In this document: piece after piece, positions 52,425 through 61,173 of the stretch
Layout: each line of letters opens with the position of its first letter
Position numbering within the stretch: the stretch's first letter is position 1
Origin: JBEKTW01 sp049515655
GTDB taxonomy: Bacteria; Bacteroidota; Ignavibacteria; UBA10030; SZUA-254
Assembly (NCBI GenBank): GCA_049515655.1
Contig: JBEKTW010000004.1
Coordinates: 62,001-126,000, forward strand
Direction: 5' to 3'
Length of the DNA: 64,000 nucleotides
The notes under the pieces: model-generated
The model's database searches: none
What the model saw: the letters and a program-made list of their open reading frames with translations, nothing else
Told to the model about the DNA's origin: nothing
Translations under genes and position numbers: made by a program

Positions 52425-53051
52425 ATGAACGACGAAACAGAGAAACAAACTCTCTGGAAGGTTCTTCGCGGAACATTCGGCAGGGGCGTTGTCGTCATCG
52501 TTCCGGTGGTCATCACCGTCTGGGTGTTGAATCTGTTTTTCGGCGCCATCGACGGCACGCTCTCCCCGGTCTACGACCAGATACTCGGCAGGCACATCCG
52601 GGGACTCGGGTTTGTCACGATGATCGTATTGATCTTGATCTTCGGAGGATTATCGCGCAACCTTATAGGCCGAACGCTGGGAAGATTTTTCGAGCGCATC
52701 ATAGTTTCCATCCCCTTGGCCCGGACAATTTACAGCACGATGAGAGAACTCGTCAAGACGTTTCAGGCGGGCAGCAAGGGGAAATCATTCCGGCAGGTTG
52801 TGCTGCTGGAGTACCCGCGCCCTGGAATGTTCACCATCGGCTTTGTGACCAACGAGATCATGATTCAGGGAGAGTCCGACCCGAACGACACGGTCAGCGT
52901 TTATATCCTGAATCCCCCTAACCCGACATCCGGCGTGCTGGTCCTCGTTCCCCGAAAACAAGCGAAGGTCCTGAATATGTCCGTCGAGGAAGGCCTGAAA
53001 TTCGTTCTCTCCGGCGGTATTGTATCAACCGGAACACTCTCAATAAAATAA
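52425..53051 (+). CDS. DUF502 family membrane protein
   Basis: Protein of 208 residues. Two membrane segments at about 14-38 and 55-75 (VVVIVPVVITVWVLNLFFG and GLGFVTMIVLILIFGGLS) precede a cytosolic domain with IPLARTIYSTMRELVKTFQ, MFTIGFVTNE and NPTSGVLVLVPRKQ, as in the DUF502 family, whose role is unknown. It is placed between kdsB and pyrG in a tight unit. Confidence 0.92.
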   Translation: MNDETEKQTLWKVLRGTFGRGVVVIVPVVITVWVLNLFFGAIDGTLSPVYDQILGRHIRGLGFVTMIVLILIFGGLSRNLIGRTLGRFFERIIVSIPLARTIYSTMRELVKTFQAGSKGKSFRQVVLLEYPRPGMFTIGFVTNEIMIQGESDPNDTVSVYILNPPNPTSGVLVLVPRKQAKVLNMSVEEGLKFVLSGGIVSTGTLSIK

Positions 53052-53060
53052 GAGAATCCT

Positions 53061-54686
53061 GTGGCAAAGAACAAAGTAAAATACATTTTTGTAACCGGCG
53101 GCGTCGTGTCGTCGCTCGGCAAAGGAATCGCCGCGGCATCAATCGGATTCTTGCTGAAATCGCGCGGTCTGCGTGTGACGATTCAAAAATTCGACCCGTA
53201 TCTCAACGTCGACCCGGGAACGATGAATCCGTTTCAGCATGGCGAAGTCTACGTCACCGACGACGGCGCGGAAACCGACCTTGACCTCGGACACTATGAG
53301 CGGTTCCTCGACGTCAACCTGACAAAGAACAACAATTCGACCACGGGCCAGATTTACTTTGAGGTTATCTCGAGGGAGCGGCGGGGCGATTTTCTCGGCG
53401 CAACGGTGCAGGTGGTTCCACACATCACCGATGAAATCAAGAAGAGGTTCGAAACGCTCGCGAAGACCGGTGAGTACGATGTGATCATCACAGAGATCGG
53501 CGGAACCGTCGGCGATATCGAGGGCTTGCCGTTCCTGGAAGCGATGCGCCAATTCATGTTCTTTAAGGGCAAAAGCAACGCCATCAGCGTTCATTGCACG
53601 CTTGTACCGTTCATCAAGGCCGCGGGGGAAATAAAGACGAAGCCGACCCAGCACAGTGTGAAAGCGCTGCTGGAAATCGGCATCCAGCCGGATATCCTCG
53701 TTTGCCGTTCCGAAGCTCCGCTAACGAAGGACGTCAGGGAAAAGATCGCTCTCTTCACGAACGTAGACGTCCACTCGGTTATCGACGCCCACGATGTCCC
53801 TACGATCTATGAAGTGCCGCTGCAATTTGCAAACGAAGAAATCGATGAGCTCATCCTGGACAAGCTCGATCTCACATGTCCGCGGCCGAATCTCAAGGAC
53901 TGGAAGAAATTTGTCGACCGCGTGGAACATCCGGCCGGGCGAGTTTCCATCGGCATCTGTGGAAAGTATACGGATCATCGGGACGCCTACAAGAGTATCG
54001 CCGAATCGTTTGTGCACGCCGGAGCTGCCAACAACGTACAAGTGGATCTTTCATGGATCCGCGCGGAAGATATCGAGCGCGATGGGCCGGAAAAACTTCT
54101 CGGCCATATTTCGGGATTACTCGTCGCCCCGGGGTTCGGGGAGCGGGGGATCGAGGGAAAGATCACGGCCGTCAAATATGTCCGCGAGCACAACATACCG
54201 TTTCTCGGCATTTGTCTCGGACTGCAGTGCGCGGTCATCGAGTTTGCCCGAAACGTGTGCGGGTTGACACGCGCCAACAGCACGGAATTCAAGCAGACGG
54301 ATCAAAACGTCATCGACATGATGGTCGAGCAAAAGAAAGTGACGGCCTATGGCGGCACCATGCGGCTCGGGTCATACCCGTGCAGAATCCTCAAGGGAAC
54401 AAAAGCTGCCAGGGCGTACAAGAAGGAGATGATTCACGAACGGCACCGACACCGGTATGAAGTGAATAACGCCTTCAAGGAAATTCTTGAACAGCACGGC
54501 ATGGTCTTCAGCGGAATTTGTCCGGCGAACAATCTTGTTGAGATCATCGAGCTCCCGAATCATCCCTGGTTCGTTGCGGGCCAGTTCCATCCGGAGCTCC
54601 GCTCGCGCGCGACAAACCCGCACCCCTTGTTCCGTGATTTCGTGAAAGCGGCAACAGAATACCAGAAGAGCGCAGGCCCAGTATAA
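53061..54686 (+). CDS. pyrG: CTP synthase
   Basis: Protein of 541 residues, full length, from a GTG start. The amidoligase half shows the KYIFVTGGVVSSLGKGI P-loop, DPYLNVDPGTMNPFQHGEV and EIGGTVGDIEG; the glutaminase half shows VAPGFGERGIEGK, GICLGLQCAVIEFARN (catalytic Cys) and FHPE (His, Glu). It makes CTP from UTP with glutamine nitrogen. Together with kdsB, which uses CTP, it forms a sensible pair, as also seen in other Gram-negatives. Confidence 0.97.
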   Translation: MAKNKVKYIFVTGGVVSSLGKGIAAASIGFLLKSRGLRVTIQKFDPYLNVDPGTMNPFQHGEVYVTDDGAETDLDLGHYERFLDVNLTKNNNSTTGQIYFEVISRERRGDFLGATVQVVPHITDEIKKRFETLAKTGEYDVIITEIGGTVGDIEGLPFLEAMRQFMFFKGKSNAISVHCTLVPFIKAAGEIKTKPTQHSVKALLEIGIQPDILVCRSEAPLTKDVREKIALFTNVDVHSVIDAHDVPTIYEVPLQFANEEIDELILDKLDLTCPRPNLKDWKKFVDRVEHPAGRVSIGICGKYTDHRDAYKSIAESFVHAGAANNVQVDLSWIRAEDIERDGPEKLLGHISGLLVAPGFGERGIEGKITAVKYVREHNIPFLGICLGLQCAVIEFARNVCGLTRANSTEFKQTDQNVIDMMVEQKKVTAYGGTMRLGSYPCRILKGTKAARAYKKEMIHERHRHRYEVNNAFKEILEQHGMVFSGICPANNLVEIIELPNHPWFVAGQFHPELRSRATNPHPLFRDFVKAATEYQKSAGPV

Positions 54687-54710
54687 TTGCGCGCTACGCG
54701 GCTAAGAGAT

Positions 54711-54822
54711 TTACTGCAGAGAACGCAAAGAGAAGATTCGCAAAGGTCGCAGAGGTGATGGCATGAAGCAATCGAAAACCTTTGCGTTCCTTTGCGCGGA
54801 CTTTGCGATCTCTGCGGTTTAA
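54711..54822. repeat. CCGCAGAG/GCAAAG dispersed repeat, copy 2
   Basis: Imperfect palindrome with left words TTTACTGCAGAGAACGCAAAG and GATTCGCAAAGGTCGCAGAG and right words CCTTTGCGTTCCTTTGCG and CTTTGCGATCTCTGCGGTTT. It lies between pyrG and the receiver-kinase gene and shares its words with 11577-11695. Confidence 0.6.
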
Positions 54823-54962
54823 TATCTTATCTTGTTACCAGGGGGAGAGCGGAATACGGGGTCGGGCAAATGGCTGAAGAACAGAGAGGATGCTTCTCCG
54901 GCAGCCGGAACGAATTGACTTTCATTCCAATTTTCTCTATATAATTATTCAATTGTGGAGCG

Positions 54963-56084
54963 ATGAGTATGAAAGAGCAGCCAGAAGAAAAGCCTCGATT
55001 GTTGGTCATTGATGACGACAACGCGTTTCGCTCACTCGTGAGAATTGCCCTGTCCGACGAAGGATTTGATGTCGACGAGGCCCCGAGCGGCGAGCAAGGA
55101 ATCGATGCCGTACGGCAAAAAGCATACGATCTGATTCTTCTCGACGTCAAGATGCCGGGTATGGATGGACTTCAGGTGCTCAAGCTGGTCCGGCAGGAGA
55201 GCCCCTCGACGGACGTCATGATGATCACCGGCTATAACGATGTCTCACTGGCCGTTGAGTCTATAAAACTCGGCGCGAGAGAATACCTCACCAAGCCCAT
55301 CGAAGCCGACGACCTCATCCAGCGCGTGCGAACTTCTCTCCGGGCTCACGCGGCGGAAATGCGATTGAAAGAAATTCAGGCAGATTTCAGCTCGCGTCTC
55401 CTCTACGAGATCCGAAACCCGCTCAATACCGCAAAATCAGCGGTAGGCTTCCTCCTGAAGGGCATGGCTGGCCCGCTAACCGACCAGCAGCAGGAAGTGT
55501 TATCTCACATCGATGCCATGAGCATGAAAGTGCTCACCCTGATCAGCGACATGATCGACTTGACGAAATTCGAGCTCGGCCGGGTACGCCTGGAGAAACG
55601 GGCGACGAATCTCGATCAGCTTGTTCCCGCAGTCTGTAACCGGCTCGAACCACTCGCCCGCGCAAAGAAGCTCACTCTCAGCGTCAACGTCAACTCCAAC
55701 ATCCCGACGCTTGAACTGGATGCTGATAAAATCGAACAGGTCATCACGAATCTCCTCGACAATGCCATCAAGTATAGTAACGATGGCGGGACCATTTCCG
55801 TCACCGCTTCGATGGTGAAGCAAAAGCCGGATGGCACCCACGGCGAATCCGCCCAGCTCGCGATCACGGATGCCGGCAACGGAATTCCAAGCGAAGAATT
55901 GCCCTACGTTTTCGATAAGTATAAAGAGTTCCTCACAGGCAAAACCTCTGCAAAAAAGACCACCGGGATCGGGTTGGCAATCAGCCTCAGCATCATCGAG
56001 GCGCATAAAGGAAAAATGTCTGCTGAATCCGCGCCCGGCAAAGGAAGCACGTTCAAGGTGTTACTCCCTGTCAATCCTCTTTGA
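54963..56084 (+). CDS. Receiver-HATPase hybrid signalling protein lacking the phospho-His
   Basis: Protein of 373 residues. The N-terminal receiver (about 12-128) has the acidic pair IDDDN, the phospho-acceptor in LLDVKMPGMDG (Asp61) and Lys in YLTKPIE. A dimerisation helix follows, but the H-box reads SRLLYEIRNPLN: Tyr148 (codon TAC) replaces the His of the usual SHELRNPLN. The ATPase domain looks intact: LLDNAIKYS, DAGNGIP and TGIGLAISLS. Without His it cannot autophosphorylate in the usual way. It may be an ATP-binding regulator, a phosphatase or a pseudokinase. It overlaps the Sua5 gene by 4 nt. Confidence 0.9.
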   Translation: MSMKEQPEEKPRLLVIDDDNAFRSLVRIALSDEGFDVDEAPSGEQGIDAVRQKAYDLILLDVKMPGMDGLQVLKLVRQESPSTDVMMITGYNDVSLAVESIKLGAREYLTKPIEADDLIQRVRTSLRAHAAEMRLKEIQADFSSRLLYEIRNPLNTAKSAVGFLLKGMAGPLTDQQQEVLSHIDAMSMKVLTLISDMIDLTKFELGRVRLEKRATNLDQLVPAVCNRLEPLARAKKLTLSVNVNSNIPTLELDADKIEQVITNLLDNAIKYSNDGGTISVTASMVKQKPDGTHGESAQLAITDAGNGIPSEELPYVFDKYKEFLTGKTSAKKTTGIGLAISLSIIEAHKGKMSAESAPGKGSTFKVLLPVNPL

Positions 56085-57112
56085 TTTTGACCACAGAGAC
56101 GATTCCGGTTGATGCCGAATTCCCCGACGAGGAAGTAATTGTCCGCGCGGCGGGCATCCTTCGCCGCGGCGGACTTGTCGCTTTTCCGACGGAGACCGTC
56201 TACGGGCTCGGCGCCGACGCGATGAACGTGGAGGCTGTTAAAAAGGTCTTTGCAGCGAAAGGCCGGCCTGCCGATAATCCGCTTATCGTTCATGTTTCGA
56301 CGATCGACCAGTTCTTCGAACTAGGAAAAGAAATCTCTCCCGTCGCGAGGCTGCTTGCTGAAGCATTCTGGCCCGGCCCGCTGACCCTCGTCGTGAAGCG
56401 AAAGAGTTTTGTCCCCGACATTGTCACTGCGGGATTGGAAACCGTTGCCGTGCGGATCCCGAGGCATGCGGTCGCCGTAGCCCTGGCGGGGAAGGTGCAG
56501 CACGGCATCGTGGGCCCGAGCGCGAACCTCTCCGGCAAACCAAGCCCGACTGCGGCACGGCACGTCTACGAGGACTTGAAGGGAAGAATCGACATGATCC
56601 TCGACGCCGGCCCGACAACCATCGGCGTCGAATCAACCGTTGTGGATACGACGACGACCCCGCCGGCCATTCTCCGGCTCGGCGGATTGACGCGCGAGGT
56701 CATCGAATCGATCGCCGGCATAGTCCGGAGCACCGGCGACGAGAGCGCGCTGAAGCGCTCACCGGGAACGCGGTACCGCCATTACGCCCCAAAAGCCATA
56801 GTGAAGTTGATCAAAATGGGAGATCTCGATTTGTTCACCGACACCATCCGGCGATATCGACAGAACGGGATTACAGTTGGCTGTATCGTGCACAGCCCGC
56901 AGCTTGCATGCAAAATAAAGGATGAGTATGTTCTTGTGGTTCCGGCGACGGTGGAGGAGTACGCAAAGCAATTGTTCGACGCGATGCGGAAACTCGACGC
57001 GATGGGCGTTGATGTTATTCTGGCTGAAGAAGTGCCCGAGATCGGACTTGGCGTTACAGTGATGGATCGCCTCCGTCGCGCCGCACAAACGGAGAATAAG
57101 AGTGAAGATTAA
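56081..57112 (+). CDS. L-threonylcarbamoyladenylate synthase (Sua5 type)
   Basis: Protein of 343 residues, so the long Sua5 form: YrdC domain (about 20-215; RRGGLVAFPTETVYGLGADA, KGRPADNPLIVHV, ANLSGKPSPT) plus a C-terminal Sua5 domain (SPGTRYRHYAPKA start). It makes threonylcarbamoyl-AMP from Thr, bicarbonate and ATP for t6A37 tRNA modification. It starts with TTG overlapping the preceding stop (TTGA), indicating coupling. purE follows after 53 bp. Confidence 0.93.
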   Translation: MILTTETIPVDAEFPDEEVIVRAAGILRRGGLVAFPTETVYGLGADAMNVEAVKKVFAAKGRPADNPLIVHVSTIDQFFELGKEISPVARLLAEAFWPGPLTLVVKRKSFVPDIVTAGLETVAVRIPRHAVAVALAGKVQHGIVGPSANLSGKPSPTAARHVYEDLKGRIDMILDAGPTTIGVESTVVDTTTTPPAILRLGGLTREVIESIAGIVRSTGDESALKRSPGTRYRHYAPKAIVKLIKMGDLDLFTDTIRRYRQNGITVGCIVHSPQLACKIKDEYVLVVPATVEEYAKQLFDAMRKLDAMGVDVILAEEVPEIGLGVTVMDRLRRAAQTENKSED

Positions 57113-57165
57113 TAGAAGAGGTCTGGCACGGTAAGCGCAAGAATTTTTTTCTGAAAGGAATCCGT

Positions 57166-57654
57166 ATGGCAGTTAAGAAATCGAAACCTCTTGTTGGAAT
57201 TTTGATGGGCAGTGTGTCCGACGCGGAGGTCATGGAGCCCGCGAGAACGATATTACAGGAATTCGGTGTGGCGTGTGAGTTCAAAGTCCTTTCCGCGCAC
57301 CGTACTCCGGACGAGACGATGCGCTACACCGAAGGCGCCTCGAAGAGAGGAATTGAAGTCATCATTGCCGGGGCGGGCGGCGCGGCGCATCTTGCCGGTG
57401 TCATCGCCGCGAGGACGGTGCTGCCGGTAATCGGAGTTCCGATCAAATCGAAATCGCTGAACGGGTTGGATTCTCTGCTCTCGATGGTTCAAATGCCATC
57501 CGGAGTGCCTGTCGCGACCGTTGCGATCGACGGTGCACACAATGCCGGAGTGCTGGCGCTCGAAATCCTCGGCTTGAAATATCCCGCAATCCAACAGAAG
57601 CTCTTGCGCTACCGAGAGAAGCTTCGGAAAAAAGTCTTGCATGCCAAGCCGTAA
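57166..57654 (+). CDS. purE: N5-carboxyaminoimidazole ribonucleotide mutase
   Basis: Protein of 162 residues, class I PurE. ILMGSVSDAEVMEPA (phosphate loop), VLSAHRTPDET and AGAGGAAHLAGVIAARTVLPVIGVP match; SKSLNGLDSLLSMVQMPSGV is typical of the bacterial mutase form. It moves the carboxyl group of N5-CAIR to CAIR in purine synthesis. No purK or other pur gene is adjacent. Confidence 0.96.
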   Translation: MAVKKSKPLVGILMGSVSDAEVMEPARTILQEFGVACEFKVLSAHRTPDETMRYTEGASKRGIEVIIAGAGGAAHLAGVIAARTVLPVIGVPIKSKSLNGLDSLLSMVQMPSGVPVATVAIDGAHNAGVLALEILGLKYPAIQQKLLRYREKLRKKVLHAKP

Positions 57655-57802
57655 AATCCGGCAGACAGTAAGAGGCGTCTTAACATAGATCTCCAGTTCT
57701 TGACAACATTGGGCTTCCTTCCTGATGACCGCTGGTGAAGAGGCGGGCCAAGACCTGGCCAATCCTCAGGCCCGCGAATTCTTTCCGGAAAACAGAAAAA
57801 AC

Positions 57803-57831
57803 TTGACATTTTCAAATACCTTTACTACGTT
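57803..57831 (+). promoter_or_regulatory. Candidate promoter of the four-gene tandem array
   Basis: TTGACA (perfect -35) and TACGTT are separated by 17 bp, about 70 bp before the first gene of the tandem array. It is the only good promoter match seen before the array; the overlapping junctions suggest all four genes share it. Confidence 0.5.
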
Positions 57832-57901
57832 TTATTGTCGGGGGAGTACAATGTAGGCTGAGGTCATTAATATTCTTATATCTAGAAAAGAGGGAAATAC
57901 G

Positions 57902-58981
57902 TTGCTGCGCAAGTCTTTGTGGCTCATCCTTTTTCTAGTTACTACGATACCCCTTACCGCGTCGTCAGCCCAGACAAAGCCGGGTGGTATTATCGCCGGT
58001 AAGGTTTTTGACCGCGAAACCGGTAACCCACTTGAGAACGCGATTGTGTTTCTTGCGAACACTCCCATTGGAACCTCCTCGGCAAGTGATGGAACGTTCA
58101 TAATTGCTTCTGTCCCTGTCGGTGTATTCCAAATGGTAATTGCACGGGTTGGATATGAGCGAGAACTTGTTGATCTGAACGTGACAAAACCTGAATCCCT
58201 CTATTTCGAAATCAAACTTCAGCCAAAACCCGTTCGAACGAAGGAGGTTGAGGTTGTTGGGAAGCGCCCCGGAGGAATGGAGCCGGAACAATACACATTC
58301 TTTCCAAAAGAAAGCCCAAACACGCATTGCATCTACGGAGCCGGTTCATCCATGCCGATTGGCATTTTCTTTTCTGACAGCGCATTCTACATGTATGCCC
58401 TGGATACTGCTATCGTTGACAGCGAGAAATATATTCGATGCTGGTTGCTCTATCAGAATCTGACGCAAACTCCTTTTGACTTCGATCCAATGAAGTGCAT
58501 AAGACTTCACATGCACGGGAGGCGAGGTTCCTATGATAGTTTGCTGCCATCACAGCCTTCGAATATCAATTCGGAGGTCGCCGCCCATCAAGCCCAGGTG
58601 ACTGTTCAGTCAACATTTGGACAGTCACTAAGATCGTTAGCCGTTGTTCGGGAGAAATACAACACGTGGGATTATAGATGGTATTTGGCTAAGCATCCAA
58701 GTATGGATAACCCAACTCCTTTTCTTAACGTACCACCGTCCAACGACCAATCCTTGTCTTCAACTCTCTATAGGATTTTTAGAAAAAGTATGAACGCAGG
58801 GATTATTCAACCGAATAGGGTATATCCCAGCAATGCCATTAACGGTTATATCTATTTTGCCTTTCCGGGGTTAAATTGGAAAGTTACAAAATCGGGATTT
58901 CCTGAAGCAATTGAGTATTCGTACACCCTAGAGATCGTAACACAATGTGGGAGTAAGTTCATTGAATTCGTGCCACATTAA
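57902..58981 (+). CDS. Exported protein with N-terminal CarboxypepD_reg domain, array gene 1
   Basis: Protein of 359 residues from a TTG start with GAGGGA seven bases before it. The signal peptide ends ASSAQ. The regulatory-like beta-sandwich (about 27-105) reads GKVFDRETGNPLENAIVFL and GTFIIASVPVGVFQMVIARV. A conserved segment (YTFFPKESPNTHCIYGAGSS, FFSDSAFYMYALDTAIVDSE) follows, then a divergent centre (about 205-300) and a conserved end (FPGLNWKVTKSGFPEA, FIEFVPH). It is probably periplasmic or surface-exposed. Genes 2 and 3 are close paralogues. Function unknown; the N-terminal domain is a folding or adhesion module in other proteins. Confidence 0.88.
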   Translation: MLRKSLWLILFLVTTIPLTASSAQTKPGGIIAGKVFDRETGNPLENAIVFLANTPIGTSSASDGTFIIASVPVGVFQMVIARVGYERELVDLNVTKPESLYFEIKLQPKPVRTKEVEVVGKRPGGMEPEQYTFFPKESPNTHCIYGAGSSMPIGIFFSDSAFYMYALDTAIVDSEKYIRCWLLYQNLTQTPFDFDPMKCIRLHMHGRRGSYDSLLPSQPSNINSEVAAHQAQVTVQSTFGQSLRSLAVVREKYNTWDYRWYLAKHPSMDNPTPFLNVPPSNDQSLSSTLYRIFRKSMNAGIIQPNRVYPSNAINGYIYFAFPGLNWKVTKSGFPEAIEYSYTLEIVTQCGSKFIEFVPH

Positions 58982-60068
58982 ACGGCATCGTCGATCCTTA
59001 GTATGGATATCAATTTCGTTATGCTTCATAGCGGTAACGTGCCCAGATTTGTTTGCCCAGCAAAGGCCAAAGGCAGTCGTAACGGGAACGATCATCGATA
59101 GTGAAACCAACAACCCACTTGAGAACGCGATTGTGTTTTTGGCGAACACTCCCATTGGAACATCTTCGGCAAATGATGGAACGTTCAGAATTGCTTATGT
59201 CCCCGTAGGGGACTACCAAATGGTAATTTCACGGGTCGGATATGAGCGAGAACTTGTTAATCTGGACATGACAAAACCTGAATCCCTCTATTTCGAAATC
59301 AAACTTCAGCCGAAGCCCGTGCGAACGAAGGAAGTTGAGGTTGTTGGGAAGCGTCCCGGGGGAATGATGCCAGAATCATACACATTCTTTCCGAAGGAAA
59401 GCCCAAACACGTATTGCGTCTACGGCGCCGGCTCATCCACGCCGATTGGCATTTTCTTTTCCGACAGCGCATTCTACATGTATGCGTTGGATACTGCCAT
59501 CGTCGACAGCGAAAAGTATATCAGATTGTGGTTGCTTTATAAGAACTTATCGCAGACTCCATACGACCTCGACCCGATGAAGTGCGCAAAGCTCCACATG
59601 CACGGGAAACTGTACTCGTACAAAGAAATCCTGCCAGCATCGTCGTCGAAGATGCTTGTCAGTCTGGACAATGAAAATCTGAAGAAGGAAGCTAACGAGA
59701 GAATAGGGAAGATTCTATCGGCATTTGCCACGATCCAAACCAGTTCGGCTGACCTGGAAGAATATTTCATTCGGTGGGCACCAAACCCTGGGGCTTTTGC
59801 GTGGGTGCATGGAAAGTTTGGTCCGTCAACCAAGGGTTCGCTCTCGGCGGATCTAGATACTATTTTCAGCACAAGCCTAAACAGTGGAGTACTGAGAAAA
59901 TACGAGATCTATCCGAATAACAGCGTTCATGGCTACATTTATTTCCCCTTCCCGGGATTGAATTGGAAAGCCACGGCATCGGGTTTCCCCGAAGCAGCTG
60001 AATATGCTTACACGATTGAAATCATTACTCAGAACGGGAGTAAGCTCATTGAATTCGTGCCCCATTAA
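58962..60068 (+). CDS. Exported CarboxypepD_reg protein, array gene 2
   Basis: Protein of 368 residues from the TTG at 58962, which lies 20 nt before the end of gene 1, with GGGAG eight bases upstream of it. A GTG 15 nt earlier is possible but has no such site. The signal peptide (SLVWISISLCFIAVTCPDLF) ends before AQQ. The N-terminal domain and the FFSDSAFYMYALDTAIVDSE segment nearly match gene 1; the middle third (SKMLVSLDNENLKKEANERI) is unlike it; the end (FPGLNWKATASGFPEA, LIEFVPH) matches again. It shares a 77-bp identical tract with gene 3. Confidence 0.88.
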   Translation: MNSCHIKRHRRSLVWISISLCFIAVTCPDLFAQQRPKAVVTGTIIDSETNNPLENAIVFLANTPIGTSSANDGTFRIAYVPVGDYQMVISRVGYERELVNLDMTKPESLYFEIKLQPKPVRTKEVEVVGKRPGGMMPESYTFFPKESPNTYCVYGAGSSTPIGIFFSDSAFYMYALDTAIVDSEKYIRLWLLYKNLSQTPYDLDPMKCAKLHMHGKLYSYKEILPASSSKMLVSLDNENLKKEANERIGKILSAFATIQTSSADLEEYFIRWAPNPGAFAWVHGKFGPSTKGSLSADLDTIFSTSLNSGVLRKYEIYPNNSVHGYIYFPFPGLNWKATASGFPEAAEYAYTIEIITQNGSKLIEFVPH

Positions 60069-61173
60069 CTGGCTGCGGCAAACTTTAACGTGGATACCGA
60101 TCTCGTTATGCTTCGTATTCGTAACGTGGGCGCATTTGATTGCCCAGCAAGAGCAACGGGCGGCGGTGAGAGGAACGATCATCGATAGTGAAACCGGTCA
60201 TCCACTTGACAATGCGATTGTGTTTCTTGCGAACACTCCGATTGGGACCTCCTCGGCAAATGATGGAACGTTCAGAATTGCTTATGTCCCCGTAGGGGAC
60301 TACCAAATGGTAATTTCACGGGTCGGATACAGCCGAGAAGTTATAAATCTGGACGTGGCAAAACCTGAGTCCCTCTATTACGAGATTAAACTTAAACCGC
60401 AGCCGGTTCGGACGGCAGGAGTCGAGGTCTACGGTGAACGTCCCGCTGAGCTGAAACCAAACCCCACTTTGTTCCTTCCGAAAGAGAGTCCGGGGACCTA
60501 CTGCATTTACGGAGCGGCGAATACGTTGCCTGTCGGTATTTTCTTTTCTGACAGCGCCTTTTACATGTATTCCCTTGACACTGCCATTATCGACAGCGAG
60601 AAGTACGTCCGGATCTGGCTGCTCTATCAAAATTTATCGCAGACCCCGTACGATCTCGATCCGCAAAGGTATGTGCGGCTTCACATGAAAGGAAAGAAAT
60701 ATTCATATAAGAGTCTTATAGCCGACCAACCGTCGGAGATTCACGAAAAAGTAAAGAATGAAGATGCAACAAAAATGGTTTCCTCAACGATCGGGAAAGA
60801 ACTTCAGGCCGGAGCCGAAAAAGACAGGATGATTAAGGGGGGAATTCTAAAATTCTTGTTAGGGAATACGGCCCCCGATCGGGTCGATCCCTTTAGAACA
60901 AAATTTGAAGTAATTAGGGAACTATCGAAAGCTACCGGAAAAACCTCGGGAGGGACCCTGTTCCAGATTTACAGCTTGAGCCAGAATGACGGAGTTCTGC
61001 AGCGGCATCTTGTCTATCCGAATAACGGCGTTCATGGCTACGTCTATTTCCCCTTCCCCGGTTTGAACTGGAAAGCCACAGCATCGGGGTTCCCTGAAGC
61101 AGTCGAATATGTTTACACCATTGAAATCGTAACTCAAAACGGGAGTAAAGACATTGAATTCGAACCGCATTAG
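60049..61173 (+). CDS. Exported CarboxypepD_reg protein, array gene 3
   Basis: Protein of 374 residues from the TTG at 60049, 20 nt inside gene 2, with GGGAG upstream as at the other junctions. Signal peptide TWIPISLCFVFVTWAHLIAQ. The N-terminal sandwich resembles gene 2, but the linker after it differs (TAGVEVYGERPAELKPNPTL against TKEVEVVGKRPGGMMPESYT). The centre has its own long insertion (MVSSTIGKELQAGAEKDRMI and onwards). The end FPGLNWKATASGFPEA and IEFEPH is conserved. The internal pattern of conserved edges and divergent core suggests selection on the centre. Confidence 0.88.
   Translation: MNSCPINWLRQTLTWIPISLCFVFVTWAHLIAQQEQRAAVRGTIIDSETGHPLDNAIVFLANTPIGTSSANDGTFRIAYVPVGDYQMVISRVGYSREVINLDVAKPESLYYEIKLKPQPVRTAGVEVYGERPAELKPNPTLFLPKESPGTYCIYGAANTLPVGIFFSDSAFYMYSLDTAIIDSEKYVRIWLLYQNLSQTPYDLDPQRYVRLHMKGKKYSYKSLIADQPSEIHEKVKNEDATKMVSSTIGKELQAGAEKDRMIKGGILKFLLGNTAPDRVDPFRTKFEVIRELSKATGKTSGGTLFQIYSLSQNDGVLQRHLVYPNNGVHGYVYFPFPGLNWKATASGFPEAVEYVYTIEIVTQNGSKDIEFEPH

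Noticed and set aside
57655..57901. tRNA or small RNA gene between purE and the tandem array
   Set aside because: No cloverleaf or T-loop sequence could be found; only a promoter-like pair of hexamers is supported.
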